The notes under the pieces are model-generated. The model was not told where the DNA came from. It did no database searches and saw only the letters and a program-made list of their open reading frames with translations. Source: an uncultured Eubacteriales bacterium (lineage in GTDB: Bacteria; Bacillota; Clostridia; Christensenellales; Aristaeellaceae). Taken from it: DNA of 64,000 nucleotides. The stretch is from NCBI GenBank assembly GCA_900315315.1, contig OMYT01000011.1, forward strand, positions 62,001 through 126,000, written 5' to 3'. The position numbers were made by a program, and so were the translations under genes. Numbering within the stretch: the stretch's first letter is position 1; every line of letters begins with the position of its first letter. Shown piece after piece: positions 44,115 through 51,642 of this stretch.

Positions 44115-44416
44115 TCTTCCTCTTCTTCCTGCATTTTCGTATTGAAAATATCAACCAGTTTCGATGCCAGGTCCTCATCCTCGACCAGTTCAAAGCTTTC
44201 GGTCTCTTCCCCGTCCTCTTCCTCGGCAACAACCTTGCAGATGATGCATTCCTGCGTGTTGTCGTCGTTCACTTCCGTGTCTTCTTCGGTCAGCAGGGCA
44301 TATTCCTCTCCGTTGTAGAATAAATAATCAATCACTTCGTAGCAGTATTCGTTTCCGTCTTCGTCTTCAAAAACGATGATGTCTTCTTCCATGTTGTTCA
44401 TTTCATTATCCGTCAT
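44111..44416 (-). CDS. DUF1292 family protein
   Basis: This small, very acidic protein of 101 residues has the DUF1292 pattern 'DIIVFEDEDGNEYCYEVIDYLFYNGEEYALLTEEDTE' and 'CIICKVVAEEEDGEETESFELVEDED'. The family is common in Firmicutes, usually near YqgF or MreB genes; function unknown. I chose the ATG at 44416 with AAGGA eight bases upstream. It ends in a run of Glu and overlaps the following glycosidase gene. Confidence 0.82.
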   Translation of the reverse strand: MTDNEMNNMEEDIIVFEDEDGNEYCYEVIDYLFYNGEEYALLTEEDTEVNDDNTQECIICKVVAEEEDGEETESFELVEDEDLASKLVDIFNTKMQEEEEE

Positions 44417-44530
44417 TTTTCGTTCCTTCTTTCTCCGGTTTCCCGGTCGTTGGTTTTCCTGAAAAAACACATGCGATTATACCCGATCCCATTGGCTTTG
44501 ACAAGTTGACTTTCAGTCTCTCCCGCCTTA

Positions 44531-44749
44531 TCATTGTTCAGGCGAATGATCCTTCTGCGTCAGCTGGTGGCGGCTTCCGTCCTCTTCCTGGATGACAATG
44601 CCGTCGAGGATCGCCTTCATGTTTTCACGGTACTCGGCCAGATACTCATGGCGCAGTTCCGCCTGCTCCGCCGTTTCCGCTTCAGTGAGTCCCCCGGCTT
44701 TCTTTTTCCGGGCCAGTTCATTGATCCGTTCAATCTTGGCTTTTTCCAT
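44531..44749 (-). CDS. YnzC family protein (DUF896/UPF0291)
   Basis: 72 residues. The N-terminus 'KIERINELARKKKAGGLTEAETAEQAELRHEYLAEYRENM' matches YnzC/UPF0291, a small three-helix protein of unknown role, regulated with the SOS gene yneA in Bacillus. ATG at 44749 has AGGAGG eight bases upstream. The C-terminal tail is hydrophilic. Confidence 0.82.
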   Translation of the reverse strand: MEKAKIERINELARKKKAGGLTEAETAEQAELRHEYLAEYRENMKAILDGIVIQEEDGSRHQLTQKDHSPEQ

Positions 44750-44804
44750 CCGTTTTCCTCCTGTTATTATCTGTTTCTTCCGTATACATTCACACACATT
44801 GTGG

Positions 44805-44841
44805 CCGAAGGGTCAAGGGGGCATTCGGAAAGTCCCCTTTT
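44805..44841 (+). repeat. Dispersed CCGAAGG element, copy i
   Basis: CCGAAGGG, TC, then AAGGGGGC pairing with GTCCCCTT (one G-U) around ATTCGGAAA. It lies between the divergent ynzC-like and GNAT genes. It is directly followed by the GNAT ribosome-binding site, so it would be in that gene's leader. Confidence 0.75.
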
Positions 44842-44857
44842 GAAAGGAGTCTTTTCA

Positions 44858-45307
44858 TTGGTTCAGGGTAAATGGTTCGCTCCCGGCGAGGATCTCTCTG
44901 CCGTTCTTCCCGTCCGCACTGCGGTCTTCGGCCGCGGTGCCGATGATCTCGACGCCCTCAGCTGGAACGCTGTCGTCTTTCAGGACGGCGTCCCTGCCGG
45001 TATCGGCCGCATCTGGTGGCAGGATGGTGCCTTCCGCCTCGGCGATATCGGGATTCTCGAATCTTACCGCGGTCATCGCCTTGGCGACCTGGTTCTCCGC
45101 CTCCTGCTCTTCAAGGCTCAGAGCCATTCGGCGCGGGAAGTCCGTCTGCAGTGTCCCCGGGATCTCACGGGCTTCTTTGCCCGCCTCGGGCTGAAAGAGG
45201 AATCTGTTTCCGATTCTGGCCTCGTCGAAATGATGATCCCGGGCAGTGAAATTGACCTTGACACCTGCCGACACTGCCCGAAAGTTTCCTGTCCCAACCG
45301 TATGTAA
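44858..45307 (+). CDS. GNAT-family N-acetyltransferase
   Basis: This 149-residue protein has the GNAT acetyl-CoA motif A: 'FRLGDIGILESYRGHRLGDLVLRLLLFKA' (R-x-x-G-x-G/A type 'YRGHRLGD'). An N-terminal strand-helix part with 'AVFQDGVPAGIGRIWWQDG' precedes it. The C-terminus carries three Cys ('DTCRHCPKVSC'), possibly a metal site and unusual for GNAT. There is no ATG in a suitable place; I infer TTG at 44858 because AAAGGAG lies eight bases upstream. The substrate is unknown. Confidence 0.75.
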   Translation: MVQGKWFAPGEDLSAVLPVRTAVFGRGADDLDALSWNAVVFQDGVPAGIGRIWWQDGAFRLGDIGILESYRGHRLGDLVLRLLLFKAQSHSAREVRLQCPRDLTGFFARLGLKEESVSDSGLVEMMIPGSEIDLDTCRHCPKVSCPNRM

Positions 45308-45318
45308 ACAAATTCCGG

Positions 45319-45373
45319 CCGAAGATCCAGGGGTACTGCGCCAGGGGGCCCCGGCTACTCGGAAAGCCCCCTT
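45319..45373 (+). repeat. Dispersed CCGAAGG element, copy j (with insert)
   Basis: CCGAAG, then ATCCAGGGGTACTGCG, CAGGGGGC, CCCGGCTACTCGGAAA and GCCCCCTTG. The stem is intact; about 20 extra bases separate the blocks, beginning like copy g (TCCAGGGGT). It lies between the convergent GNAT and Lgt-like genes. Confidence 0.65.
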
Positions 45374-45384
45374 GTGAAAAGGAT

Positions 45385-46143
45385 CTACTCCGAAGGGGGC
45401 ATGGAGGGCGACCGGAAAGTCCCCCATTGTCTGCTGTCTCCTCCGCACAGGAGCGTCAGAAGCACCATCAGCACCGCGCACCCCAAAATCACCGCCAGAT
45501 CCCCGATCGCACTGCCGACTGAAAGCGTTCCGGAGGATGTCAGCACAATCATTACCGTGCAAAGGATCGCCGCGATCCAGTTTCCGGCAATCCGTTGTTT
45601 TGCGTGTGCCTGCTTCAGTTGCCGCAAAGTCCAGATGCCAAGGCAGCCGAGAATGACCGCGCAGTAAACGTAACGAAGAATGTTATTCGGAGCCTCCCGG
45701 AAGCTTTCCGTCACAATCCGGATTCCGGACCACAGGCACAGTGAAACGATCAGAAGCTCGCCCCCTCCTGCCAGCTCTTCCTTCCGGATTATCAGCCAGA
45801 TGCAGATCCCGATGAAGCACAGCAGCGCTGCAGCCGCCTCGATGCTTCCCGGCATAAACCTTCCGTTTTTCGTCAGCATCGGGATCAGTGGAAGCGGTTC
45901 GATCACTTCCCTGCCGCTCCCGGCATACCCGGATTCGAAGATCTTCCAGACGGCAGCCGCCGGCAGAAGCCCGAACCCGATCCCGTCCAGCCATCTCATA
46001 AGCGTCCGCGTCTCCGCGGCCGCTTTTTTGTTCATTGCCGTCCTCAGCAGCGTGAACAGGATCAGAACAAGCACCGCTGTAACAATCCCTGCTGTCCGGA
46101 TCGTCAACTTCACTCCGCCGATCTCGGCCAGCACATCAGCCAT
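45385..46143 (-). CDS. Lgt-like multipass membrane protein (copy 2)
   Basis: This 252-residue protein with about seven hydrophobic segments is distantly Lgt-like: 'LMRWLDGIGFGLLPAAAVWKI' in the middle and 'GELLIVSLCLWSGIRIVTESFRE', matching the C-terminal Lgt pattern (x-R-x-x-x-E-x-x-R-E). No HGGLIGG block is visible, so it is not expected to be a working Lgt. The last dozen codons (about GTFRSPSMPPSE) are encoded by a copy of the dispersed element, which also supplies the region of the stop codon. It overlaps the end of the glycosyltransferase gene by eight bases. Confidence 0.6.
   Translation of the reverse strand: MADVLAEIGGVKLTIRTAGIVTAVLVLILFTLLRTAMNKKAAAETRTLMRWLDGIGFGLLPAAAVWKIFESGYAGSGREVIEPLPLIPMLTKNGRFMPGSIEAAAALLCFIGICIWLIIRKEELAGGGELLIVSLCLWSGIRIVTESFREAPNNILRYVYCAVILGCLGIWTLRQLKQAHAKQRIAGNWIAAILCTVMIVLTSSGTLSVGSAIGDLAVILGCAVLMVLLTLLCGGDSRQWGTFRSPSMPPSE
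45390..45425 (+). repeat. Dispersed CCGAAGG element, copy k (inside a coding 3' end)
   Basis: CCGAAGGGGG, CATGGA, GGGC, GACCGGAAA, GTCCCCC. It overlaps the end of the Lgt-like copy 2 gene, encoding its last dozen residues. It lies only 17 bases from copy j, same orientation. Confidence 0.75.
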
Positions 46144-47233
46144 GCTGCTTTTCCCCCTTGAACACCCATCTCTCCTGCACCCTGTAGCTGACGAAATACA
46201 GCAGCGTGTCTGTGATCAGCTTCGCAACAGTGCTGCTCATGCCGGTTTTCCCCAGCAGCCACGTCCCGCCGGCGCTTAGCAGCATGATGGCCGCAGCGAG
46301 GATCACATACCGCAGGAAAGCCTTGCCGGCATGACCCTTATCCTCGAACACAAGCTTTCTGTTCAGCAGGAAGTTGACCGTCGCGCTGATTACCCGCGCG
46401 ATAATCGTGCAGATCAGGATGATCTTGGCATCCTTAGCCGCCCCGTTCGCAAACACCGCCAGGTTCAGTAGATTGAATATCCCCTGGTCGACTACAACGC
46501 TGGCCAGGCTGGCTGCCATGAACTTGAAGAAGCTCCCGAGGATCACTTTGTAGATCCGGATGCTGTCCTTGATCGGGTGGAAATGCGTCCCCTCGTTCTC
46601 GTTTTCATAGATTGTCTCGATCGGCACCGGGATAATCGGGATCCGTGCCCGAGAACAGGCAATCAGCACCTTCATCTCGTATTCAAATCGTGCGCCTTCC
46701 ACGTCGATCATGAACTGCAGGTCTTCCTTCCGGAAGGCGCGAAGCCCGGTCTGTGTGTCCGGCAGATACTGCCCGTAAAGCAGTTTAAAGACAACGGAGG
46801 TCATCTTGTTGCCGAATCGGCTCTTGGGTGGGATGTTCTCGCTGTTGAAATCCCGGCTGCCAAGGTAAAGGGCTCTTTCCCCGCCTTCCAGTCTCTCGGC
46901 CAGCTTCAGACAGTCCTCAACCGTATGCTGCCCGTCTGCATCCGCGGTAATGACGCCGCTGATCTTATCCGCAAGGTTTTCCATGATCCACCGGTAACCG
47001 GTTTTCAGGGCGATTCCCTTTCCTTTGTTAACCTCATGATGGAGAACCGTTGTATCTTCAACTGCTTCAATTTCCCGAAAAATCGGCTGGTAACTCTCCG
47101 GGGATCCGTCGTCCACGACTACGATCCGGGCAAAGCCGCCTTCCTTCAGCCTGCGGATATAGGCCGGAAGCCGTTCATCCGGCTCCAGCGAAGGGATCAG
47201 GATCACCGCATCCTGAGCCGCGTGCTTTTCCAT
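46136..47233 (-). CDS. Glycosyltransferase family 2 fused to GtrA domain
   Basis: This 365-residue protein has an N-terminal GT-A domain (about 8-225) with 'VVVDDGSPE', 'GKGIALKTGYRWIMENL' and the DxD-type 'TADADGQH', then 'YLGSRDF'. The C-terminal GtrA domain (about 235-360) has four transmembrane helices ('FKFMAASLASVVVDQGIFNLL', 'ARVISATVNFLLNRKLVF'). Such fusions transfer a sugar to a polyprenyl phosphate and may flip the product, for wall polymer or lipid glycosylation. It begins the leftward run that includes the Lgt-like copy 2 gene. Confidence 0.88.
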   Translation of the reverse strand: MEKHAAQDAVILIPSLEPDERLPAYIRRLKEGGFARIVVVDDGSPESYQPIFREIEAVEDTTVLHHEVNKGKGIALKTGYRWIMENLADKISGVITADADGQHTVEDCLKLAERLEGGERALYLGSRDFNSENIPPKSRFGNKMTSVVFKLLYGQYLPDTQTGLRAFRKEDLQFMIDVEGARFEYEMKVLIACSRARIPIIPVPIETIYENENEGTHFHPIKDSIRIYKVILGSFFKFMAASLASVVVDQGIFNLLNLAVFANGAAKDAKIILICTIIARVISATVNFLLNRKLVFEDKGHAGKAFLRYVILAAAIMLLSAGGTWLLGKTGMSSTVAKLITDTLLYFVSYRVQERWVFKGEKQHG

Positions 47234-47322
47234 TCAGCACCCATCCTCTCCGAATACTCATTATCCTTATAATTATATCTGATTTCCTGCAAAAACACAA
47301 TATATATGGTGCAATTCCCTCA

Positions 47323-47351
47323 TTGACATACAATAGGTATAAAGCTATACT
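47323..47351 (+). promoter_or_regulatory. Promoter of the plus-strand 47-50 kb unit
   Basis: TTGACA, 17-base spacer and TATACT. The predicted leader of about 120 bases contains copy l of the dispersed element before the SD. Confidence 0.8.
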
Positions 47352-47422
47352 GTCTTTAATATCCGAGCATTCGGATTGTTCCCGTAAATCTGCCATACTG
47401 TAGTCCTTTACTCACATGGTGG

Positions 47423-47456
47423 CCGAAGGGGTGTGGGGGCGATCGGAAAGCCCCCA
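47423..47456 (+). repeat. Dispersed CCGAAGG element, copy l
   Basis: CCGAAGGGG, TG, then TGGGGGC pairing with GCCCCCA around GATCGGAAA. It sits in the 5' leader of the following gene, between its promoter and its AAGGAGG. Confidence 0.8.
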
Positions 47457-47480
47457 CAAATAACCAAGGAGGTTAATCTG

Positions 47481-48227
47481 ATGGGCATCATCGCTTCCAG
47501 AAATCTCGAAGACCAGCGCCGTGAATCCAACGGCATCACCTATTTCGACCGCGGAACCCTGACCGGGAAAAACGGCCGTAAGTATGACCGCTTCGCAATC
47601 CAGACTCACTTCGTGGAAGTCGGGGAAGATCAGGCGGAGCTGGTTCGCAGATACGTTCTTCCCCTTGCCCTGCCGGGGGACGTGCTTTCTTTCGGTGCCA
47701 AGGTCATGGCCATGTGCACCCGCAATGTGAAAACCAAGGATGAAGTCCATCCCGGTTTCTGGGCTAAGAAGTTGGCCCCGTTCGCCGGTATCAACGAAAC
47801 CGGCGTCGGCATGCATGAACCTTATAAGCTTCAGCTGGTGATCGATATCTGTGGTCTCCCCCGTGTCCTGTTCGCTGCCTTCGTCAGCGCCATTACCCGT
47901 CCCTTCGGCGTGCATGGTCTGTTCTATAAGATCTGCGGCAAAGGCGTTGCCGGCATTGATGGGTTCTACTTCCGTTCCAGTTTTGACCGGTATAAGGAGC
48001 TCGCCCTGATCAACCCGCCGAACCCGGTGGAACTCTGCAATCAGCTGGAAAAGGATACCGGCATCCCGGTTGTCCTCATGGACGCCAATGATATCGACCA
48101 GAATCAGCTCGGCAAATGTGACGATTTCCCGCTCACCGATGACGAGATTCAGGATGCCATGGCGGACAATCCCTCCGGCCAGGGCGACGAACTGACTCCC
48201 CTGATCCTGATCCGGCCCCTTTCCTGA
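47481..48227 (+). CDS. Coenzyme F420-0:L-glutamate ligase-like (CofE-like) protein
   Basis: This 248-residue protein has the general pattern of the F420_ligase family: 'RYVLPLALPGDVLSFGAKVMAMC' near the N-terminus, a GFWAKKLAPFAG segment, and the late 'GIPVVLMDANDIDQNQLG' (D-A-N-D metal-binding stretch). No other F420 genes are in the window, and many Firmicutes carry such homologues without making F420. The real reaction, probably a gamma-glutamyl or similar ligation, is unknown. ATG at 47481 has AAGGAGG seven bases upstream. It heads a plus-strand unit. Confidence 0.6.
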   Translation: MGIIASRNLEDQRRESNGITYFDRGTLTGKNGRKYDRFAIQTHFVEVGEDQAELVRRYVLPLALPGDVLSFGAKVMAMCTRNVKTKDEVHPGFWAKKLAPFAGINETGVGMHEPYKLQLVIDICGLPRVLFAAFVSAITRPFGVHGLFYKICGKGVAGIDGFYFRSSFDRYKELALINPPNPVELCNQLEKDTGIPVVLMDANDIDQNQLGKCDDFPLTDDEIQDAMADNPSGQGDELTPLILIRPLS

Positions 48228-48231
48228 TCCC

Positions 48232-48861
48232 ATGAGGCACATACCGTCTTCAGATACGGCACACGCCGGCGTCCTCACCTTTGAGGAAGCGCTCAGGCCC
48301 ACGGCTGCGGACTTTGACCGCAGCCGCTGGCTCTATATTCCGGATCATTACAGCGAATACCGCTATATTCTCGGCACCCGGGGAGATCATCCCCTGATCT
48401 GTATCGGGATCAACCCTTCCACTGCAATCCCGGACCGTCTGGATAACACCCTTAAATCAGCCGAGAGGATCGCCCTCCATAACGGCTATGATTCCTTTGT
48501 CATGTTCAATGTCTATGCCCAGCGTGCCACCGATCCGGATGATATGGAAAAAGAGTTGAATCCCGTTCTCCATCGGGAAAACCTGAAAGCTTTCTCCTGG
48601 TTGCTTTCTCAGCTGAAAACCACGCCGGATCTCTGGGCCGCCTGGGGTACAATCATCGAGAAAAGGTCGTATCTTCCCGGCTGTGTCCTCGACATGGCTG
48701 ACACCGGCAGACAATTTGGGGCCCGCTGGTTCACCGCCGGCCCCCGCAGCCAAAAAGGCCACCCCCATCATCCCCTGTATCTCAAAAAGGACTCAGCCCT
48801 CGATCCCTTCACGGATCTTGAATCATACCTGAAATCGCTTGAACCAAATGTCAATCATTAA
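48232..48861 (+). CDS. DUF1643 family protein
   Basis: This 209-residue protein has the DUF1643 core 'PLICIGINPSTAIPDRLDNTLKSAERIALHNGYDSFVMFNVYAQRATDP' and 'WAAWGTIIEKRSYL', plus a basic C-terminal 'RSQKGHPHHPLYL'. The function is unknown. The family is often near phage or mobile genes but also stands alone. It begins four bases after the previous stop, so it is cotranscribed. Confidence 0.8.
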   Translation: MRHIPSSDTAHAGVLTFEEALRPTAADFDRSRWLYIPDHYSEYRYILGTRGDHPLICIGINPSTAIPDRLDNTLKSAERIALHNGYDSFVMFNVYAQRATDPDDMEKELNPVLHRENLKAFSWLLSQLKTTPDLWAAWGTIIEKRSYLPGCVLDMADTGRQFGARWFTAGPRSQKGHPHHPLYLKKDSALDPFTDLESYLKSLEPNVNH

Positions 48862-48895
48862 CCCCTGAGCTATTGCAGCCGAAGGAGGCATATAT

Positions 48896-49633
48896 ATGCA
48901 TAATACTTTCGACGAAACATTTACCTTAAGAACCAGAGACTGCGACCTGACAGGCAAATGGCGCCCGAGCGCCATCCTGGAATCAATGCAGGAAGCCGCC
49001 GGCATGCATAGCATGCTCCTGGGCTGCGGCCGCGATGCACTGATCAAAAACAATATCGTCTGGGTCCTCTCCCGCTGCGAACTCCACATGGACCGTTACC
49101 CTTCCGTAGGGGAAAAGATCACCGTCCATACCTTCCCGACCCCGACACGCATCTGCTTTTTCCCCCGCTATTTTATCTTCACAGATGAGCACGGGGAAAT
49201 GATCGGCAAAGCAGGTTCCCTCTGGCTCCTCCTGGATATCCAAACCCGCCGTATGCTTCCGCCGGGCGATGTCGGCAAGCTGATTCCGGATAACAAAGAT
49301 CTCTCAATCCCCATGAATCTGCCCGCCACCGTCGGCAACCTCCAGGGGGAAGAGTTCGTCACCGAGTATCATCCGGTCTATACCGATCTGGATGTGAACG
49401 GTCACGTCAACAACACCCGCTATGCGGATATGCTCTGCAATGCCCTCGGTATCGGCATGATGACCGAGTATGAACTGGAGCGGATCATTCTGAACTATAA
49501 CCATGAAATCCTGCCGGATCATAAAGTCACCCTGCGTCGGATTCTCCACGGCGCTGAGTACCGCCTCAGTGGTAAAATCAATGATGACGTTTCTGCCTTT
49601 GAAATCGGCGGCACCCTCAGAAAACGTCAGTGA
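48896..49633 (+). CDS. Acyl-ACP thioesterase (FatA/FatB-type hotdog)
   Basis: This 245-residue double-hotdog thioesterase releases fatty acids from acyl carrier protein. It has 'FTLRTRDCDLTGKWRPSAILESMQEAAGMHS' at the N-terminus, 'WVLSRCELHMDRYPSVGEKITVHTFPT', and the second-domain motif 'VYTDLDVNGHVNNTRYADMLCNAL' with the catalytic Asn/His region. Such enzymes set free fatty acid or membrane chain length in anaerobes. The SD AAGGAGG is seven bases before the ATG and overlaps a CCGAAGGAGG that may be a remnant of the dispersed element. Confidence 0.88.
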   Translation: MHNTFDETFTLRTRDCDLTGKWRPSAILESMQEAAGMHSMLLGCGRDALIKNNIVWVLSRCELHMDRYPSVGEKITVHTFPTPTRICFFPRYFIFTDEHGEMIGKAGSLWLLLDIQTRRMLPPGDVGKLIPDNKDLSIPMNLPATVGNLQGEEFVTEYHPVYTDLDVNGHVNNTRYADMLCNALGIGMMTEYELERIILNYNHEILPDHKVTLRRILHGAEYRLSGKINDDVSAFEIGGTLRKRQ

Positions 49634-49681
49634 TGCAAATTCATTCCGAATCATAGGTCTCATAATCAGGAGGATGATGGA

Positions 49682-50257
49682 TTGAAAAAGAGTATGTCTG
49701 TTTTCCTGTCGTTGGTTTTTGCGCTGATCTGTGTATCCGGCCTTGCTGCCGGGTCGGATATGAAGCTGAAGGATTTCACCGTCAAAACGATCGACGGGAA
49801 GGACTTTACTCTTTCCGAAGTCCTGAAGGATCATGACCTGGTCATCATCAATCTCTGGGCCACCTGGTGTCCGCCCTGCAAGATGGAGTTCCCTTTCCTG
49901 CAGGAAGCCTGGTCGAAGAATAAAGACCGCGTAGCCGTCATTGCCCTTTCCGTCGAACCGACGGACACGGAGGCCAAACTGCGAAGCTATGCCGGGGCAG
50001 TGGGCCTCACCTTCCCGATTGCCAATGCAGGCAGCACCGGCCTGGATTCTTTTGCAGCGTCAGGCATCCCCACTACAGTCCTCGTCGACCGTGAAGGCAA
50101 TGTCGCCTCCGTGGAAATCGGCGCCAAAGTCTCCGCACAGGAATTTCAGGACCTTTTTGCTCAGTATCTTCCCGAAGAATCTTCGCATCATCCTTTTAGC
50201 ATCAAACAAGCCTTTATCCGCAGAGGAGATGGGGAGCGCTCGGGATTTCATCCATAA
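49682..50257 (+). CDS. TlpA-type thioredoxin-like protein, exported
   Basis: This 191-residue protein has a signal peptide (MKKSMSVFLSLVFALICVSGLAAG, cleavage near residue 22-24) and an AhpC/TlpA thioredoxin domain with active site WATWCPPCKMEF (about 60-71) and cis-Pro 'SGIPTTVLVDREG'. It should reduce or oxidise disulfides outside the membrane. The start is TTG at 49682, eight bases after AGGAGG. About 30 C-terminal residues ('SSHHPFSIKQAFIRRGDGERSGFHP') extend past the domain and look unlike a normal end. A terminator follows. Confidence 0.85.
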   Translation: MKKSMSVFLSLVFALICVSGLAAGSDMKLKDFTVKTIDGKDFTLSEVLKDHDLVIINLWATWCPPCKMEFPFLQEAWSKNKDRVAVIALSVEPTDTEAKLRSYAGAVGLTFPIANAGSTGLDSFAASGIPTTVLVDREGNVASVEIGAKVSAQEFQDLFAQYLPEESSHHPFSIKQAFIRRGDGERSGFHP

Positions 50258-50284
50258 ACTCAGAAAGTCCCCAAAAAGAATTCA

Positions 50285-50314
50285 GCCTTGTGAATTTCTT
50301 CACAAGGCCTTTTT
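50285..50314 (+). terminator. Terminator after the TlpA-like gene
   Basis: GCCTTGTGAA pairs with TTCACAAGGC around TTTC, then CTTTTT. It is the end of the plus-strand unit and immediately precedes the 3' end of tRNA-Arg on the other strand. Confidence 0.9.
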
Positions 50315-50318
50315 CATG

Positions 50319-50392
50319 TATGCCCGGCAGGATTCGAACCTGTGACCTTCAGAGTCGGAGTCTGACACTCTATCCAGCTGAGCTACGGGCAC
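50319..50392 (-). tRNA. tRNA-Arg (anticodon CCG)
   Basis: 74 bases. Acceptor GTGCCCG/CGGGCAT, D arm GCTCAGCTGGATAGAGT, anticodon stem TCAGA/TCTGA around CTCCGAC (anticodon CCG), T arm ACAGG TTCGAAT CCTGC (one A-C mismatch), discriminator A. CCA is not encoded. Confidence 0.93.
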
Positions 50393-50404
50393 TCAACGCG
50401 AGTA

Positions 50405-50433
50405 ATCATAACGCTTTGCGCTCGTTCTGTCAA
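50405..50433 (-). promoter_or_regulatory. Promoter of tRNA-Arg
   Basis: TTGACA, 17-base spacer, TATGAT on the minus strand, ending 12 bases upstream of the tRNA. Confidence 0.85.
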
Positions 50434-50573
50434 GGCGGGATTTCAGAGTGTTTTTCTCGTTTGGGCTGTTTTGTCAGTTTTTTTGTCAATTCCGAATCCC
50501 CTTTTTTCGGCTCCGGGCCTTGTCTATCAAAGGCTCTGAGGTTTGAGACGATGTCAACTTTTTTGTCAGTTTT

Positions 50574-51395
50574 TCAAGCGTTTCGCTCATTCTTAAAATG
50601 TTTCATCATATCGTTCGTCAGGCTCAGATCGTTCGGCTGCAAAACAATATCCGCTTTGTTGACCCATTCGGCATATTTCAGCTCCTGCGAATCCATATGA
50701 ATATCGCCATCACCATCTGCCTCACAGAAAAAACCAAGCAGCAGGTCCTGCGCCATTCCCCAGGGTTGGGATTTATAGTATCGGATATTCTTTACCCTGA
50801 CGCCGGTTTCTTCCATAACCTCACGCTGTACGGTCTGCTCAGCCGTTTCACCGATCTCCGTGAAGCCGGCTACAAGCGCGTTATGTGCATAGCCCGACCG
50901 ATAACGGGTAATCAGCAGGCTGTCACCTTTGATCACGCCGACGATGACCGCGGGATTAATTCTCGGATAAACCACAAGGCCGCACTGCCCGCACTGCAGT
51001 GCCCTCTCAGTCGGATGAAAGCGATTGGCTCCTCCGCATTTTCCGCAGTATCGGTTTTCTGTGTACCACTTCCACAGGTGGTATGCCGTAAACGCGGCAA
51101 AAAGTTCTGTTCCCCGGCCGAGATCCCTCAGTTCCCGGATTGTCCGGTATTCAAATCCGGAAAGCGGAATATCCGCCGGCCGGGTTGAAAGGAAAAACCG
51201 CCTATGATTGACAGAAAAAAGATATACTGCTTCTTTGGCTGAAAAATCCTTTCCGGTTGTAAAGCAGATCCGTCCGTCCGGAATTTTGGCGAAGAGTCTG
51301 CCGTCATCATCAAACAGGAGAATATAATCGTTTTGATCCGGAGCAGTTGAGCAAAAAGTATTATTCAATCTGTCAGGCGATATATCCTGTATCAC
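50574..51395 (-). CDS. nudC: NAD(+)/NADH diphosphatase NudC-like
   Basis: This Nudix hydrolase has about 273 residues and the NudC layout: a degenerate N-terminal domain, a zinc ribbon 'YCGKCGGANRFHPTERALQCGQCG' (about 132-155), 'YPRINPAVIVGVI', and the Nudix box 'GFTEIGETAEQTVQREVMEETGV'. The NADH-specific downstream 'SQPW' is seen in 'YYKSQPWGM'. It cleaves NAD(H) and may remove NAD caps from RNA. I prefer the GTG at 51395 with AGGGAG eight bases upstream; TTG 51401 and GTG 51404 are alternatives. Confidence 0.9.
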   Translation of the reverse strand: MIQDISPDRLNNTFCSTAPDQNDYILLFDDDGRLFAKIPDGRICFTTGKDFSAKEAVYLFSVNHRRFFLSTRPADIPLSGFEYRTIRELRDLGRGTELFAAFTAYHLWKWYTENRYCGKCGGANRFHPTERALQCGQCGLVVYPRINPAVIVGVIKGDSLLITRYRSGYAHNALVAGFTEIGETAEQTVQREVMEETGVRVKNIRYYKSQPWGMAQDLLLGFFCEADGDGDIHMDSQELKYAEWVNKADIVLQPNDLSLTNDMMKHFKNERNA

Positions 51396-51469
51396 GGTCA
51401 ACACTCCCTGTAAAGCTTAAAGTTCTGAAAGCCGACTTCATCCATATCTGATTATTCGCCGAAAATGAG

Positions 51470-51498
51470 AAAAAGCCCTGCCTCAGAAAAAACAAGGC
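51470..51498 (-). terminator. Minus-strand terminator upstream of nudC
   Basis: GCCTTG pairs with CAGGGC (one wobble), loop of 12, followed on the minus strand by TTTTT. No minus-strand gene ends here. The nearest one upstream is the XRE gene at 52138, whose transcript would cross the secreted-protein gene in antisense. Confidence 0.5.
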
Positions 51499-51642
51499 CG
51501 CTTTCCGGCACCGTCGGCACATCACTTTTTCCCTTTATCCTGCTCTGGTTCCGGCAGGCTCGTCATGGCCGGCAGGATAGCCTTCCGCGTTAATCGAATT
51601 ATCCATATAGACCCCAATATAAGCAGCATGGAGGAAACGACT

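Noticed and set aside
48880..48892. Twelfth copy of the dispersed element before the thioesterase gene
   Set aside because: Only CCGAAGGAGG is present, without the stem; it may simply be a normal SD.
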